NCBI GenBank assembly: GCA_041595355.1 | Contig: JBFHKO010000023.1 | Coordinates: 1 to 19,876 of the forward strand | From: JBFHKO01 sp041595355 | GTDB lineage: Bacteria > Pseudomonadota > Gammaproteobacteria > Enterobacterales > Aeromonadaceae | DNA length: 19,876 nucleotides | Reading direction: 5' to 3' | In this document: positions 8,300-16,141 of the stretch, one piece after another | Layout of the letters: each line of letters opens with the position of its first letter | How positions within the stretch are numbered: the first letter of the stretch is position 1 | Notes under the pieces: generated by a model | Database searches by the model: none | Seen by the model: the letters and a program-made list of their open reading frames with translations, nothing else | What the model was told of the DNA's origin: nothing | Position numbers and translations under genes: made by a program

Positions 8300-8325
8300 A
8301 AAAAAGGGGGCGCATTGTAGCCCCC
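8300..8325 (-). terminator. Terminator-like hairpin between damX and dam
   Basis: On the minus strand a GGGGGC / GCCCCC stem with an 8-nt loop (8306-8325) is followed at once by six T (8305 down to 8300). It lies about 25 bp past the damX stop and about 35 bp before the dam ATG. The stem plus U-tract has the form of an intrinsic terminator. Confidence 0.75.
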
Positions 8326-8349
8326 CTGCCACTGAGCGTCATCCGCTTA

Positions 8350-9111
8350 TTACCGCATTTCCTGCTGCACCTGGGCAAAGCGCTTGGGCCAGGGCTTGGA
8401 TGAAGCCAGGCTGGCCGGCAGACTGCGAATGGCGGTGCGTGCCGCCGCCAGATTTGCATGCTCGCCCTGGATCAGCACGAACCAGGGCTTGCCGGCATGC
8501 TCGCTCCGGTAGATCCACAGCTCACCGCCGAGGCCGTGCTGGCGCGCAAACCGCTGCAGCGCCTGCTGATCGCCGCCGGCGGACAGCTGCACCGTATAGT
8601 GATCGGCCGGCTTGCTGCGCAGCAGGGCGAGCCCATCCTGGAGCGGCTCGCCGGCTGCCGCAGCCGGAGCGGGTCCCCCTTTCAACTCCTCGATGACCGG
8701 CTTGAGCTCAGCCAGCGAGGCAACGGCGCCGGAGACCCTGGCGGCAGGCATCGTCGCGGCCGGGGCCGGCTCTCCCGACTGCTTGGCAAGCATCTGCTGG
8801 ATCACCGGCTCGGGGATCACCAGCCGCCGACCGTCCTCGGCGTTGCCATCGAGAGTCAGCTCCCCCTGCACCGGATCCGGCAGCGCCACCCGCTCCTCTT
8901 GGGGCGACACCGGCGGAGTGCCGTCAGGCACTGGCGGCGCCGGGAGCGACGCCGTCTGGGGCGCGCGCTCGGGGAGCGGTGACGTCGCATCCGGCCAGAG
9001 CGCAGGCACGACAAAACTCAGCACCAGCAACACGCCGGCGGCGACGGCCACACCGGCTATCACCCTGTTGGCGGGAATGCTGCTCTCCTTGACTCGGTTT
9101 CTTCTGTTCAT
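8350..9111 (-). CDS. damX: SPOR-domain cell-division protein DamX
   Basis: DamX proteins are single-pass inner-membrane proteins whose periplasmic SPOR domain binds denuded septal peptidoglycan at the division site. Here the product is 253 residues: a short basic cytoplasmic tail (about 1-15), one membrane helix (about 16-35), a Pro/Ala-rich periplasmic linker (about 40-165), and a C-terminal SPOR domain (about 168-245) with DHYTVQLSAG, LWIYRSEHAGKPWFVLIQGEHA and AARTAIRSLP. The start at 9111 has GGAGG 5 nt upstream. The frame is open for 39 codons further, but that extension lacks a ribosome binding site. It is much shorter than E. coli DamX (428 residues), mainly in the cytoplasmic part and linker. 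The position between aroB and dam supports the name. Confidence 0.88.
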   Translation of the reverse strand: MNRRNRVKESSIPANRVIAGVAVAAGVLLVLSFVVPALWPDATSPLPERAPQTASLPAPPVPDGTPPVSPQEERVALPDPVQGELTLDGNAEDGRRLVIPEPVIQQMLAKQSGEPAPAATMPAARVSGAVASLAELKPVIEELKGGPAPAAAAGEPLQDGLALLRSKPADHYTVQLSAGGDQQALQRFARQHGLGGELWIYRSEHAGKPWFVLIQGEHANLAAARTAIRSLPASLASSKPWPKRFAQVQQEMR

Positions 9112-9170
9112 GCTTGCCTCCAGCGGCTGGGCATGGCGCCCGACGATGCTTGTCATCTGTTGTACGGCTT

Positions 9171-9214
9171 GCCAAAACAAGACAGGGCGCCGGGCCAAAC
9201 AGCCCCGCGCCCTG
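9171..9214 (-). terminator. Terminator-like hairpin between aroB and damX
   Basis: On the minus strand CAGGGCGC / GCGCCCTG arms (9183-9214) flank an inner GGGC / GCCC pair. This gives about 12 bp with one G-G mismatch and a 6-nt loop. The stem is followed by TCTTGTTTTGG, a T-rich but imperfect tail. It sits in the 176-bp gap between aroB and damX, and otherwise I see nothing definite in that gap. It may terminate or attenuate transcription. Confidence 0.5.
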
Positions 9215-9287
9215 CGGGTCAGGAGCACATCAGACGCACCGGCATCACAAGGAGAACATGACAGCGACAGCAGGCCGGAAAGGGACC

Positions 9288-10370
9288 TCAGCGCCGGCGG
9301 TCTGCCTCTATGATCTCCTGCAGCACGGTCTCGCTGACATCGGCGAAGAGTTCCGCCCTGCCAATCCCCACCGGCAACACCAGTCTCAATTTACCAGACA
9401 ACACCTTCTTGTCGCGCATCATGTGTCGCATAAAGGCAGCAAAATCCATCTCTGGCGGCGCCTGGAGCGGCAAGTGGGCCGCATGCAACAGCGCCTGGAT
9501 GCGCGCCAGGGCTGCCGCGTCCAGCAACCCCAGCGCCAGGGCCGTGCGGGCCGCCAGCATGGTGCCGGCACCGACGGCCTCGCCGTGCAGCCAGTTGCCA
9601 TACCCCTGTTCGGCTTCGATGGCATGCCCGAAGGTGTGCCCCAGGTTGAGCAGCGCGCGTACACCCTGCTCGGTCTCATCCTGGGTGACCACCTCGGCCT
9701 TGATGGCACAACAGCGCATGATGGCATGGCTCAGGGCCGCGGCATCCAGCGCCTGGATGTCGGCGATATGCTGCTCCAGCCAGGCAAAAAAGGCCGCGTC
9801 CCAGATGATGCCATACTTGATCACCTCCCCCAGTCCCGCCGCCAGCTCGCGAGCCGGCAGGGTCTGCAGGCAGCCGGTGTCGATGACCACGGCGTTGGGC
9901 TGATAGAAGGCACCTATCATGTTCTTGCCCAGGGGATGGTTGACTGCCGTCTTGCCACCAACCGAGGAGTCGACCTGGGAGAGCAATGTGGTGGGCACCT
10001 GGATGAAGGGAATGCCGCGCTGGTAGCAGGCGGCCACGAATCCGACTAGGTCGCCGATCACGCCCCCGCCGAGCGCCACCAGAGTGGTATCTCGGCCATG
10101 GTTGCCTTCCAGCAGGGCCCCCATCAGCTGGTTGAAGCTGTCCAGGGTCTTGTGGCTCTCGCCATCCGGCAGGATGAAGGTATCCAGCTGGTATGCCGCC
10201 AGGGTGCGGCACAGGCGATCCAGATAGAGTGGCGCCACAGTGTCGTTGGTGACCACCATGACCCGCCGGCCCTTGATGGCCGGAGCAAACAGCGCCGCAT
10301 CGTCCAGCAGACCGGCACCTATGCTGATGGGATAGCTGCGTGCACCCAGCTCGACCGTTAGCCTCTCCAT
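9288..10370 (-). CDS. aroB: 3-dehydroquinate synthase
   Basis: Second step of the shikimate pathway: converts DAHP to 3-dehydroquinate, using NAD and a divalent metal. The product is 360 residues (E. coli 362). Key blocks are the NAD-binding GGGVIGD (101-107), the VPTTLLSQVDSSVGGKTAVNHP block, the metal-ligand Glu in GLGEVIKYG, and metal histidines in NLGHTFGHAIE and WLHGEAV. The start at 10370 has a near-perfect AGGAGG 4 nt upstream. The frame is open for 48 codons upstream, but those lie inside aroK in another frame and do not resemble the family. It follows aroK by 13 bp, so the two are one operon. Confidence 0.97.
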   Translation of the reverse strand: MERLTVELGARSYPISIGAGLLDDAALFAPAIKGRRVMVVTNDTVAPLYLDRLCRTLAAYQLDTFILPDGESHKTLDSFNQLMGALLEGNHGRDTTLVALGGGVIGDLVGFVAACYQRGIPFIQVPTTLLSQVDSSVGGKTAVNHPLGKNMIGAFYQPNAVVIDTGCLQTLPARELAAGLGEVIKYGIIWDAAFFAWLEQHIADIQALDAAALSHAIMRCCAIKAEVVTQDETEQGVRALLNLGHTFGHAIEAEQGYGNWLHGEAVGAGTMLAARTALALGLLDAAALARIQALLHAAHLPLQAPPEMDFAAFMRHMMRDKKVLSGKLRLVLPVGIGRAELFADVSETVLQEIIEADRRR

Positions 10371-10383
10371 GCTGCCTCCTGGC

Positions 10384-10902
10384 TTACAGCCCAAGCAATT
10401 GGGCAATTTGATTGGCGACCAGCTTGGCGCTTTGCTCGTCGGTGCGCACCACGTAATCGGCCACTTCCTGATAGAGCGGCTCGCGCTCATCGGCCAACCG
10501 CTCCAGCACACCACGAGGCTCCTCTTCGGTCTGCAGCAGCGGACGCCGTTTGTCGCGCTGGGTGCGGGCCAATTGCTTCTCGATGGGCGTCTCCAGGTAG
10601 ACGACGATACCGCGTGCGGAGAGGCGGTTGCGGGTCTGGGCGCTCTTGATGGCCCCGCCGCCGGTGGCCAGCACTATGCCCTGCAGCTCGGTCAGCTCAC
10701 CGATGACCTGCTCTTCGCGCTTGCGAAAACCCTCTTCCCCTTCGACATCGAACACCCAGGCAATATCGGCGCCGGTACGACGCTCGATCTCCTGATCGGA
10801 GTCGTAGAACTCCATATGCAGTTGATCAGCCAGATGTCTTCCAATGGTACTCTTGCCTGCCCCCATGGGACCGACAAGGAAAATATTGCGTTTCTCAGCC
10901 AT
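10384..10902 (-). CDS. aroK: Shikimate kinase I
   Basis: Phosphorylates shikimate at the 3-OH using ATP, the fifth step to chorismate. The product is 172 residues (E. coli AroK 173). It has the Walker A GPMGAGKST (11-19), shikimate-binding Asp34 and Asp36 in FYDSDQEIE, the FRKREEQVI arginine, GGGA (81-84), and the lid region RRPLLQ (119-124). The N-terminus MAEKRNIFLVGPMGAGKSTIG is the usual AroK start. The ribosome binding site is weak. A good promoter lies about 100 bp upstream. First gene of the aroK-aroB-damX-dam-rpe-gph-trpS series. Confidence 0.97.
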   Translation of the reverse strand: MAEKRNIFLVGPMGAGKSTIGRHLADQLHMEFYDSDQEIERRTGADIAWVFDVEGEEGFRKREEQVIGELTELQGIVLATGGGAIKSAQTRNRLSARGIVVYLETPIEKQLARTQRDKRRPLLQTEEEPRGVLERLADEREPLYQEVADYVVRTDEQSAKLVANQIAQLLGL

Positions 10903-11001
10903 GTCTATTCGTCAAATGCTCGCTACTGATGTGCCTCACAGACAGCCAAATGGCGCCCGAAAGGCAAGGAATAATACCCTAAGTCTGAAACTGGACGGGG
11001 A

Positions 11002-11030
11002 ATTATGCAGTACGGACCCGCGGATGGCAA
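11002..11030 (-). promoter_or_regulatory. Candidate sigma70 promoter for aroK
   Basis: Reading the minus strand, TTGCCA (11030-11025) and CATAAT (11007-11002) are separated by exactly 17 bp; each hexamer matches consensus at five of six positions. It lies downstream of the pilQ hairpin and would give a leader of about 90 nt before aroK. E. coli also has a promoter upstream of aroK driving the dam cluster. Confidence 0.65.
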
Positions 11031-11040
11031 CCGGCGAAAT

Positions 11041-11062
11041 GACGCCCCCGGACGGGGGCGTC
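11041..11062 (-). terminator. GC-rich hairpin after pilQ
   Basis: A perfect 9-bp inverted repeat (GACGCCCCC / GGGGGCGTC, 4-nt loop) lies 30 bp past the pilQ stop. The T-tract on the minus strand is poor (ATTTC), so it may be a weak terminator, or a 3' stabilising hairpin separating the pil transcript from the aroK promoter. Confidence 0.5.
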
Positions 11063-11091
11063 TGCGCAAAACAACCTCGATAATTAGCGGC

Positions 11092-13191
11092 TTATATTTG
11101 CTCGGTGACTATCTTGGGCGTCACGAAGATGAGCAGCTCGCGCTTGGAATTGACCTGCGAGGTATTGCGGAACAGGGCCCCCAGCACCGGAATATCTCCC
11201 AGCAGCGGTACCTTGGAGACATCCCTCTTGATGGTCTGCTGGTAGATGCCGCCGAGGACCAGCGTCTCGCCGTTGTCCACCAGCACCTGGGTGGTGATGG
11301 ATTGGGCATTGATGGCCATCGCATTGCCGGTGGAGGTCACCACCTCCTCGCCCACGGTATCCTGGGTCACCGTCAGATCCAGGATCACCCGGTTGTCGGG
11401 GGTGATCTGGGGGGTCACTTTGAGACTCAGCACCGCCTTCTTGAAGGTGACCGAGGTGGCACCGCTGGAGGAGGCCTCGACATAGGGGATCTCGGTCCCC
11501 TGCTCGATGAGCGCCTCTTTCTGGTTGGCGGTGGTCACCCGGGGACTGGCGATGATCTCGGCCTTGTTTTCCGTCTCGAGAGCGCTCAGCTCCAGATCCA
11601 GCAGAGTGCCGTCGGTCAGCTTGGCCACCTGGAAGGCAATGCTGCCGGCCGCACTGGTCACCGGAAGGTTGACGTTCAGGCGATCGCCCACCCCCGGAAC
11701 CTCTCCACCGGTACCGCTGTCGATTCCCTCCAGGGAGCCGGAGGTGCTGCTGTTGCCGATACTGGTCATCCCCCAGCGCACCCCCAGATCCTGCCCCACG
11801 CCATCGTCTATGGTGACCATGCGCGCCTCGATGACCACCTGTTTCACCGCCACATCCAGCAGCGTAATCATGCGTTTCACGTGCCCCAGCACCTCGTCGG
11901 TATCCTTGACCAGCAGGGTGTTGGTGCGCTCATCCACGCTGACCGCGCCACGCGCCGACAGCAGGCGGGTGCTGTCGCTGGAGAGCAGGGTGGCCAGATC
12001 CTGCGCCTTGGCATAGTTGATCTGGATATATTCGTTGTGCAGCGGCGCCAGCTCGGCTACCTGCTGCTTGCTCTCCAGGCTCTGCTTCTCGCGCGCGGCA
12101 ATCTCTTCGGCCGGTGCCACCAGCAGAATGTTGTTTTCCAGCCGCTTGTCCAGCCCCTTGACCTTGAGCAGGGTATCCAGTGCCTGCTCCCAGGGTACGC
12201 CATCCAGGCGCAGGGTGATGTTGCCGCCCACCGAGTCGGTGGTCACCAGGTTGAAATGGTTGAAATCGGCAATCAACTGCAACACGGTGCGTACCGGCAC
12301 ATCCTGGAAATTCAGGGAGATGGGCTTGCCACGGTAGGACTTCTCGTTGGTGGTCACCAGCCGCGGACTGACCTCGAGAATGAAGAGGTTATCGGCCTGA
12401 TCGTAGCGATAATCGACCTTGCCATTGACAGACAGATCCAGCACCACCGCATTGCCGCTGCGTGACACGTCCACCCGGGTCACCGGGGTCGCGAAATCGG
12501 CCACGTCCATCAGGGCCACCAGCTCTTCCGCCACCCCGGTGGCATGAAACTTGGCGATCAGGTGCTCACCGCGCTGGGTCACATCCATGGCGGCCGTGGA
12601 GCTGTCCAGGCCCACCAGCAGTTGTCCCTGACCATCCTTGCCCCGTCGGAAGTCCAGGCTCTTGATGCGATTGATGGTGCCGGCAACCGGTTCGGCCACC
12701 GGCGCCCTGACGGGCCTGGGCAACGGTTGCGCCGCCGCCGGCGTTGCTGGCCGGGCGGTTGCCATTGCGGGGCTCGTCGGCTGGGCTGCGACAGGCGCAC
12801 TCACCTGCCCCAGGGTGACCAGCAGCCGGCGTCCCTCCTGCTGGATCTGATAGGGCATCAGCTGCTGCAACTCGACGGCAATCTCGAGGCCGCTCCCCTG
12901 GGGCATCACCCGCACCTGCTGCACGCCGCGGCGCTCCACCGGCAGGGTGGTCAAGGCCAGAGCCGAGGCGGCATCCGGGATCTGCAGCAGCAACTGGTTG
13001 GGCTCGTAGGTGAGGCGATCGCTGAAGCGGGTCACCGGCTGGTCAAAATTGAATTCCAGCACCAGCTGATCGGCCACCAGCGGATTGATGCGCATCTGTT
13101 CCAGTCGCGTTGCCGCCTGTGCTGGCAGCCAGCCGACAGCCAGCAGCAGCAGAGCGACCAGTCGCATGATGTAAGCGTCTCGTTGTGCCAT
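11092..13191 (-). CDS. pilQ: Type IV pilus secretin PilQ
   Basis: Forms the outer-membrane ring through which the type IV pilus passes. From the ATG at 13191 the product is 699 residues. It has a signal peptide (MRLVALLLLAVGWLPAQA, cut near residue 26) and two AMIN domains that bind peptidoglycan (about 30-118 and 172-275), split by an Ala/Pro-rich linker. These are followed by an STN/N0 domain (about 290-360, ISLNFQDVPVRTVLQLIADF), a secretin N1 domain with IQINYAKAQDLATLL, and the secretin core. The core ends VPLLGDIPVLGALFRNT...RELLIFVTPKIV, the typical secretin signature. The start has AGGGA 6 nt upstream; other in-frame ATGs at 13212 and 13167 are possible. Last gene of pilMNOPQ. The same slot in E. 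coli holds hofQ, so a DNA-uptake role is also conceivable. Confidence 0.95.
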   Translation of the reverse strand: MAQRDAYIMRLVALLLLAVGWLPAQAATRLEQMRINPLVADQLVLEFNFDQPVTRFSDRLTYEPNQLLLQIPDAASALALTTLPVERRGVQQVRVMPQGSGLEIAVELQQLMPYQIQQEGRRLLVTLGQVSAPVAAQPTSPAMATARPATPAAAQPLPRPVRAPVAEPVAGTINRIKSLDFRRGKDGQGQLLVGLDSSTAAMDVTQRGEHLIAKFHATGVAEELVALMDVADFATPVTRVDVSRSGNAVVLDLSVNGKVDYRYDQADNLFILEVSPRLVTTNEKSYRGKPISLNFQDVPVRTVLQLIADFNHFNLVTTDSVGGNITLRLDGVPWEQALDTLLKVKGLDKRLENNILLVAPAEEIAAREKQSLESKQQVAELAPLHNEYIQINYAKAQDLATLLSSDSTRLLSARGAVSVDERTNTLLVKDTDEVLGHVKRMITLLDVAVKQVVIEARMVTIDDGVGQDLGVRWGMTSIGNSSTSGSLEGIDSGTGGEVPGVGDRLNVNLPVTSAAGSIAFQVAKLTDGTLLDLELSALETENKAEIIASPRVTTANQKEALIEQGTEIPYVEASSSGATSVTFKKAVLSLKVTPQITPDNRVILDLTVTQDTVGEEVVTSTGNAMAINAQSITTQVLVDNGETLVLGGIYQQTIKRDVSKVPLLGDIPVLGALFRNTSQVNSKRELLIFVTPKIVTEQI

Positions 13192-13213
13192 AACACATCC
13201 CTGTTTATGCATC

Positions 13214-13732
13214 TTATTGTGTGGCCGGCATGCCCAGCCTGGCAGCTCGGGTGACCCAACAGCCCTTGCCATCGGCAATCCATTCCTGCAGTTCCACGCC
13301 ATTCGCATCGACCCGCAGCACGCGCCCCTGATTCAGCCCCATGTAGCGCCCAACGCCTACCCGGTGCACCACCCCGGTCGGAGTGTGGATCAGGGCCCAG
13401 CGGCGACCGCCACCTTCCATGGTGCCGCGCATTGTCATGTTATCCAAGGAGAATTGCTCCAGCTCGTCTTTCTTGCGACTCGGATCAGGCTGCACACAGT
13501 CACGGCGCTTGCCGAGGGTCTGAGGAAACATGCCCTCCGGGCGTGGCACGGAAAAGGGACTCCGGCTCTTGGCCGGGCTGAAGGGCATCGCCTCAAAGGG
13601 ATGGATCTGGGGCAAAGGCTCGATGGGAGCCAGGGGCTTGGCCCGCACCCGTGCCACATATTCATGCAGATCATCGCCATCGCTACAACCTGCCAGCGAC
13701 ACCAGCAGCAGCAAACAGAGCAGGTATCTCAT
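13214..13732 (-). CDS. pilP: Type IV pilus assembly lipoprotein PilP
   Basis: An inner-membrane lipoprotein that links the PilMNO complex to the PilQ secretin. The product is 172 residues. It begins MRYLLCLLLLVSLAGCSDGDD; the lipobox LAGC places the lipidated Cys at 16, and Asp at +3 with Ser at +2 is compatible with inner-membrane retention in some systems. The C-terminal beta domain is recognisable by FSLDNMTMRGTMEGGGRRWALIHTPTGVVHRVGVGRYMGLNQGRV, close to the PilP consensus. The start overlaps the pilO stop by 4 bp (ATGA). pilQ begins just downstream. Confidence 0.95.
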   Translation of the reverse strand: MRYLLCLLLLVSLAGCSDGDDLHEYVARVRAKPLAPIEPLPQIHPFEAMPFSPAKSRSPFSVPRPEGMFPQTLGKRRDCVQPDPSRKKDELEQFSLDNMTMRGTMEGGGRRWALIHTPTGVVHRVGVGRYMGLNQGRVLRVDANGVELQEWIADGKGCWVTRAARLGMPATQ

Positions 13733-14340
13733 CGGCCGCTCCCCGTTGCTGGCGTGTCCGCCGTGCGCGTCTCGTTATAACGGTACGTCTTGGCCAGCAT
13801 GGTCATCATGATGGCGCCATCCGCTCCCCGCTTGATGGTGAAGCTGTCCAGGATGACGATGCGCGGCAAGGCAGCCACGGCGGCGGCAAACTGTCCCAGC
13901 TCCTCGTAGTTGCCCTGCACCTCGATGCGCATGGGCAATTCGGTAGAGAATTCGCCCTGCACCTCGGGCTCCCAGTTGATACGCTTGAGTTTGAGTCCGT
14001 TGTCCGCGGCGATGAAGCTGATGTCATCCAGCAGCCCGGCCACCTCATTCTTGTTGGGCAATTGGCGCAACTGGGCCGCCAGGCGCAGCTCCAGCTCGCT
14101 CATCTGCTCTTGATAGGCCAGCAGGTTGCCGGCCAGCTGGGCCTTGACCTCGAACTGGCTCTTCAATTCGCTCTCGCGCTTCTGCTCCGTATCCAGCTGC
14201 TTGAGGGTATCGGCCAGCAGGAAGTAATAACCGCCGAAGGCGATACACAGACACATGAAGAGGACAAAGACCAGCTTGGCGGGACGGGGCCAACTGGCAA
14301 TATTATCCAGTTCCAGATCATTCAAGTCCTGCAGATTCAT
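13729..14340 (-). CDS. pilO: Type IV pilus inner-membrane protein PilO
   Basis: Pairs with PilN to form the periplasmic heterodimer of the pilus alignment complex. The product is 203 residues: a short cytoplasmic start (MNLQDLNDLELDNIASWPRPAK), one membrane helix (about 23-42), a coiled coil (about 45-95, rich in Leu, Gln and Glu), and a ferredoxin-like C-terminal domain with RINWEPEV...LPMRIEVQGNYEELGQFAAAVAALPRIVILDSFTI, typical of PilO. The start and stop each share ATGA overlaps with pilN and pilP, so translation is coupled through the operon. Confidence 0.95.
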   Translation of the reverse strand: MNLQDLNDLELDNIASWPRPAKLVFVLFMCLCIAFGGYYFLLADTLKQLDTEQKRESELKSQFEVKAQLAGNLLAYQEQMSELELRLAAQLRQLPNKNEVAGLLDDISFIAADNGLKLKRINWEPEVQGEFSTELPMRIEVQGNYEELGQFAAAVAALPRIVILDSFTIKRGADGAIMMTMLAKTYRYNETRTADTPATGSGR

Positions 14341-14915
14341 GGCGCCGCTCCTTGCTCCTGACTCGCGGTCTGTTCATCACCCAGCACCCTGAATTGCACC
14401 GCAAATTCGCTGATGGCCAGCGGCTCGCTCTGGGAGGCGAAGATGGAGCTGATACTGGTCTGACCGAGCCAGCCGGAGCGATCGATGAGCCGCATCATGC
14501 TGGCCACCCGGCTGTGGGCCTCGGTCTTGCCCACCATGCTGACCTTGTCACCGGAAAACTCGAGGGAGTCGAGGTAGACACCGTTGGTGACCACCACCGG
14601 CAGATCGTTGAACAGGTGCACCGTCAGATTGCGGCTCTGCTGCAACCGGTCGATCAGACGGATGCGCTCGATGAGTTCATTGCGCCGTGAGCGGATCTTG
14701 TTGACCTCGCCAATCTGCTGATCCAGCAGGGCCATCTCGTTGCTCAGAAATTGATTGCGCGCCTGCTGCTGACTGACGGCCTGTCCAAACAGCAGATTGA
14801 CCCCGATGCACAGCAGCACGCTGATGAGGGCGCAGGCTCCCAACAGGGTGAAGAACTGCTTCCTCTGCAGCTCCTTGAGTTCGGCACGCCAGGGCAACAG
14901 GTTTATATTGGACAT
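14337..14915 (-). CDS. pilN: Type IV pilus inner-membrane protein PilN
   Basis: Bridges cytoplasmic PilM and periplasmic PilO. The product is 192 residues. The N-terminal MSNINLLPWR is the conserved peptide that docks into PilM. It is followed by one membrane helix (about 22-44), a coiled coil (about 46-95) and a small periplasmic domain (VVVTNGVYLDSLEFSGDKVSMVGKTEAHSRVASMMRLID). The start lies 13 bp inside the 3' end of pilM, with GAGGAG 9 nt upstream. It overlaps pilO by ATGA. Confidence 0.95.
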   Translation of the reverse strand: MSNINLLPWRAELKELQRKQFFTLLGACALISVLLCIGVNLLFGQAVSQQQARNQFLSNEMALLDQQIGEVNKIRSRRNELIERIRLIDRLQQSRNLTVHLFNDLPVVVTNGVYLDSLEFSGDKVSMVGKTEAHSRVASMMRLIDRSGWLGQTSISSIFASQSEPLAISEFAVQFRVLGDEQTASQEQGAAP

Positions 14916-15973
14916 GGCGTGAAGCTCCTCAGGGCCAGTCCCAGCGCCGTCATGTACTTGGCGCCATGGTCAACCCGATCCAGACGCGCCTTGCCCGCAA
15001 AGGCAAAGGGATCCGGATGTCGCACATCCAGCTGCAACTCCAGTGCCAGTTGCTGCACCAGCCCCGGCAACAGACTGCCGCCCCCGGAGAGCACCAGCAT
15101 ATCCACCTCGCGATGGCTGGATGTGCTGCAAAACAGCTGGATATTGCGGCGCACATGCTGAATAAGCTGGGTGATATGCGGTGCCAGCACATCGAAGCTG
15201 GCCTCGTCGGGCAAGCCCCCCTGCACCTTGCCTCGCTCGGCCTCCTCCAAAGAGAAGTTGTAATAGGCCGCCAGGCTCTGGCTGAGATTCTCGCCACCAA
15301 AACTCTGCAGTCGGGAGTAGATGATTTCACCGCCCAGCAGCACCCCGAAGGTCAGGGAGACGGCGCCGATATCGACCAGGGCGCACACCTTGGGCGCGCC
15401 CTCCTCGGCCTCGAGCTCCGGCAGGGTGGCCACCACGGCTCGCCCCAGGGCATGCAGGCCGACATCCATCACCTTGGCCGTCAGCTCCGCATCCTCCAGG
15501 GCGCTGACCCGCCCGGTGATGCTGTCGGTACGCGCGGCGCTGATGAGCATGTCGTTGCGGGTGGGCTCGTTCAGATTGGGCCCCAGTATCTCGAAATCGA
15601 GACTGATCTCGTCGAGGGGAAAGGGGATCAGCTGCTCGGCCTCCATGTAAATCTGGTTTTCCAGCTCATCCGGCGTCAGGGTGCTGTCAACCTGGGTGAT
15701 CTTGGTGATGACATTGGAGCCGGTGACCGCGGTGGCAACGCACTTGTGGCGCACCGGCAGCAATTTGACCAATTGCCGAAGCGCTTGGGAGATCTTGTCG
15801 ATATCCTGCAGCTGGTAATCCTGAATACTGCCTTTGGGGGTGGCCACCTCGGCACAGCCCTCTACCCGGAACTGGCCCGGCTGTCCACCCACCACCACCG
15901 CCTTGATGGTCTGGCTGCCGAAATCAATCCCGATCATCGGCACCAGCTTTCCCTGCTGCTTTATACCAAACAT
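14903..15973 (-). CDS. pilM: Type IV pilus assembly ATPase-fold protein PilM
   Basis: A cytoplasmic actin/FtsA-like protein that binds the PilN N-terminus and links the alignment complex to the pilus motor. The product is 356 residues. Signatures include the nucleotide-binding GIDFGSQTIKAVVV (15-28), EAEQLIPFPLDEISLDF, the second phosphate loop CALVDIGAVSLTFGVL, the family motif SFGGENLSQSLAAYYN, and the C-terminal LVLSGGGSLLPGL adenosine-site segment. First gene of the pil operon. No strong Shine-Dalgarno is seen before the ATG. It is divergent from mrcA, a classic gammaproteobacterial layout. Confidence 0.95.
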   Translation of the reverse strand: MFGIKQQGKLVPMIGIDFGSQTIKAVVVGGQPGQFRVEGCAEVATPKGSIQDYQLQDIDKISQALRQLVKLLPVRHKCVATAVTGSNVITKITQVDSTLTPDELENQIYMEAEQLIPFPLDEISLDFEILGPNLNEPTRNDMLISAARTDSITGRVSALEDAELTAKVMDVGLHALGRAVVATLPELEAEEGAPKVCALVDIGAVSLTFGVLLGGEIIYSRLQSFGGENLSQSLAAYYNFSLEEAERGKVQGGLPDEASFDVLAPHITQLIQHVRRNIQLFCSTSSHREVDMLVLSGGGSLLPGLVQQLALELQLDVRHPDPFAFAGKARLDRVDHGAKYMTALGLALRSFTPCPI

Positions 15974-16141
15974 GATGGCATCCGTGCCTCGCCCTGAAGG
16001 GGAAGAATCCCTTGTCTGTGAATCCTATACAGCTGGAGTAACAAACTCCAAGCCTGGTGGCAAGCAAACTTCTCGAATTTGAAGTAGTTAACACTATATA
16101 CTTTGAGCCGCATTGTCTCTGGTTCTCGTGGAAATCCTCAC
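15974..16141. promoter_or_regulatory. Divergent promoter region between pilM and mrcA
   Basis: About 170 bp holding promoters for both directions. Toward mrcA there is a TATACT -10 candidate at 16097-16102 without a good -35. Toward pilM a weak pair is seen: TTGGAG, 16 bp, then TATAGG. An inverted repeat TGGAGT-AACAA-ACTCCA occupies 16034-16050. It would fall between the -35 and -10 of the pilM candidate, so it could be an operator. These assignments are tentative. Confidence 0.4.

Noticed and set aside
9112..9228. 39-residue N-terminal extension of DamX
   Set aside because: The ATG at 9111 has a strong GGAGG at good spacing, while the upstream start has none and the extension is Arg-rich and unlike the family.
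11005..12465. Long plus-strand open frame opposite pilQ
   Set aside because: It is antisense to a certain secretin gene; its His/Gly/Gln-rich composition is the usual shadow of a GC-rich gene.
16103..16141. TTG start giving a longer mrcA product
   Set aside because: No ribosome binding site, overlaps the likely -10 element, and adds 13 residues not expected before the membrane anchor.
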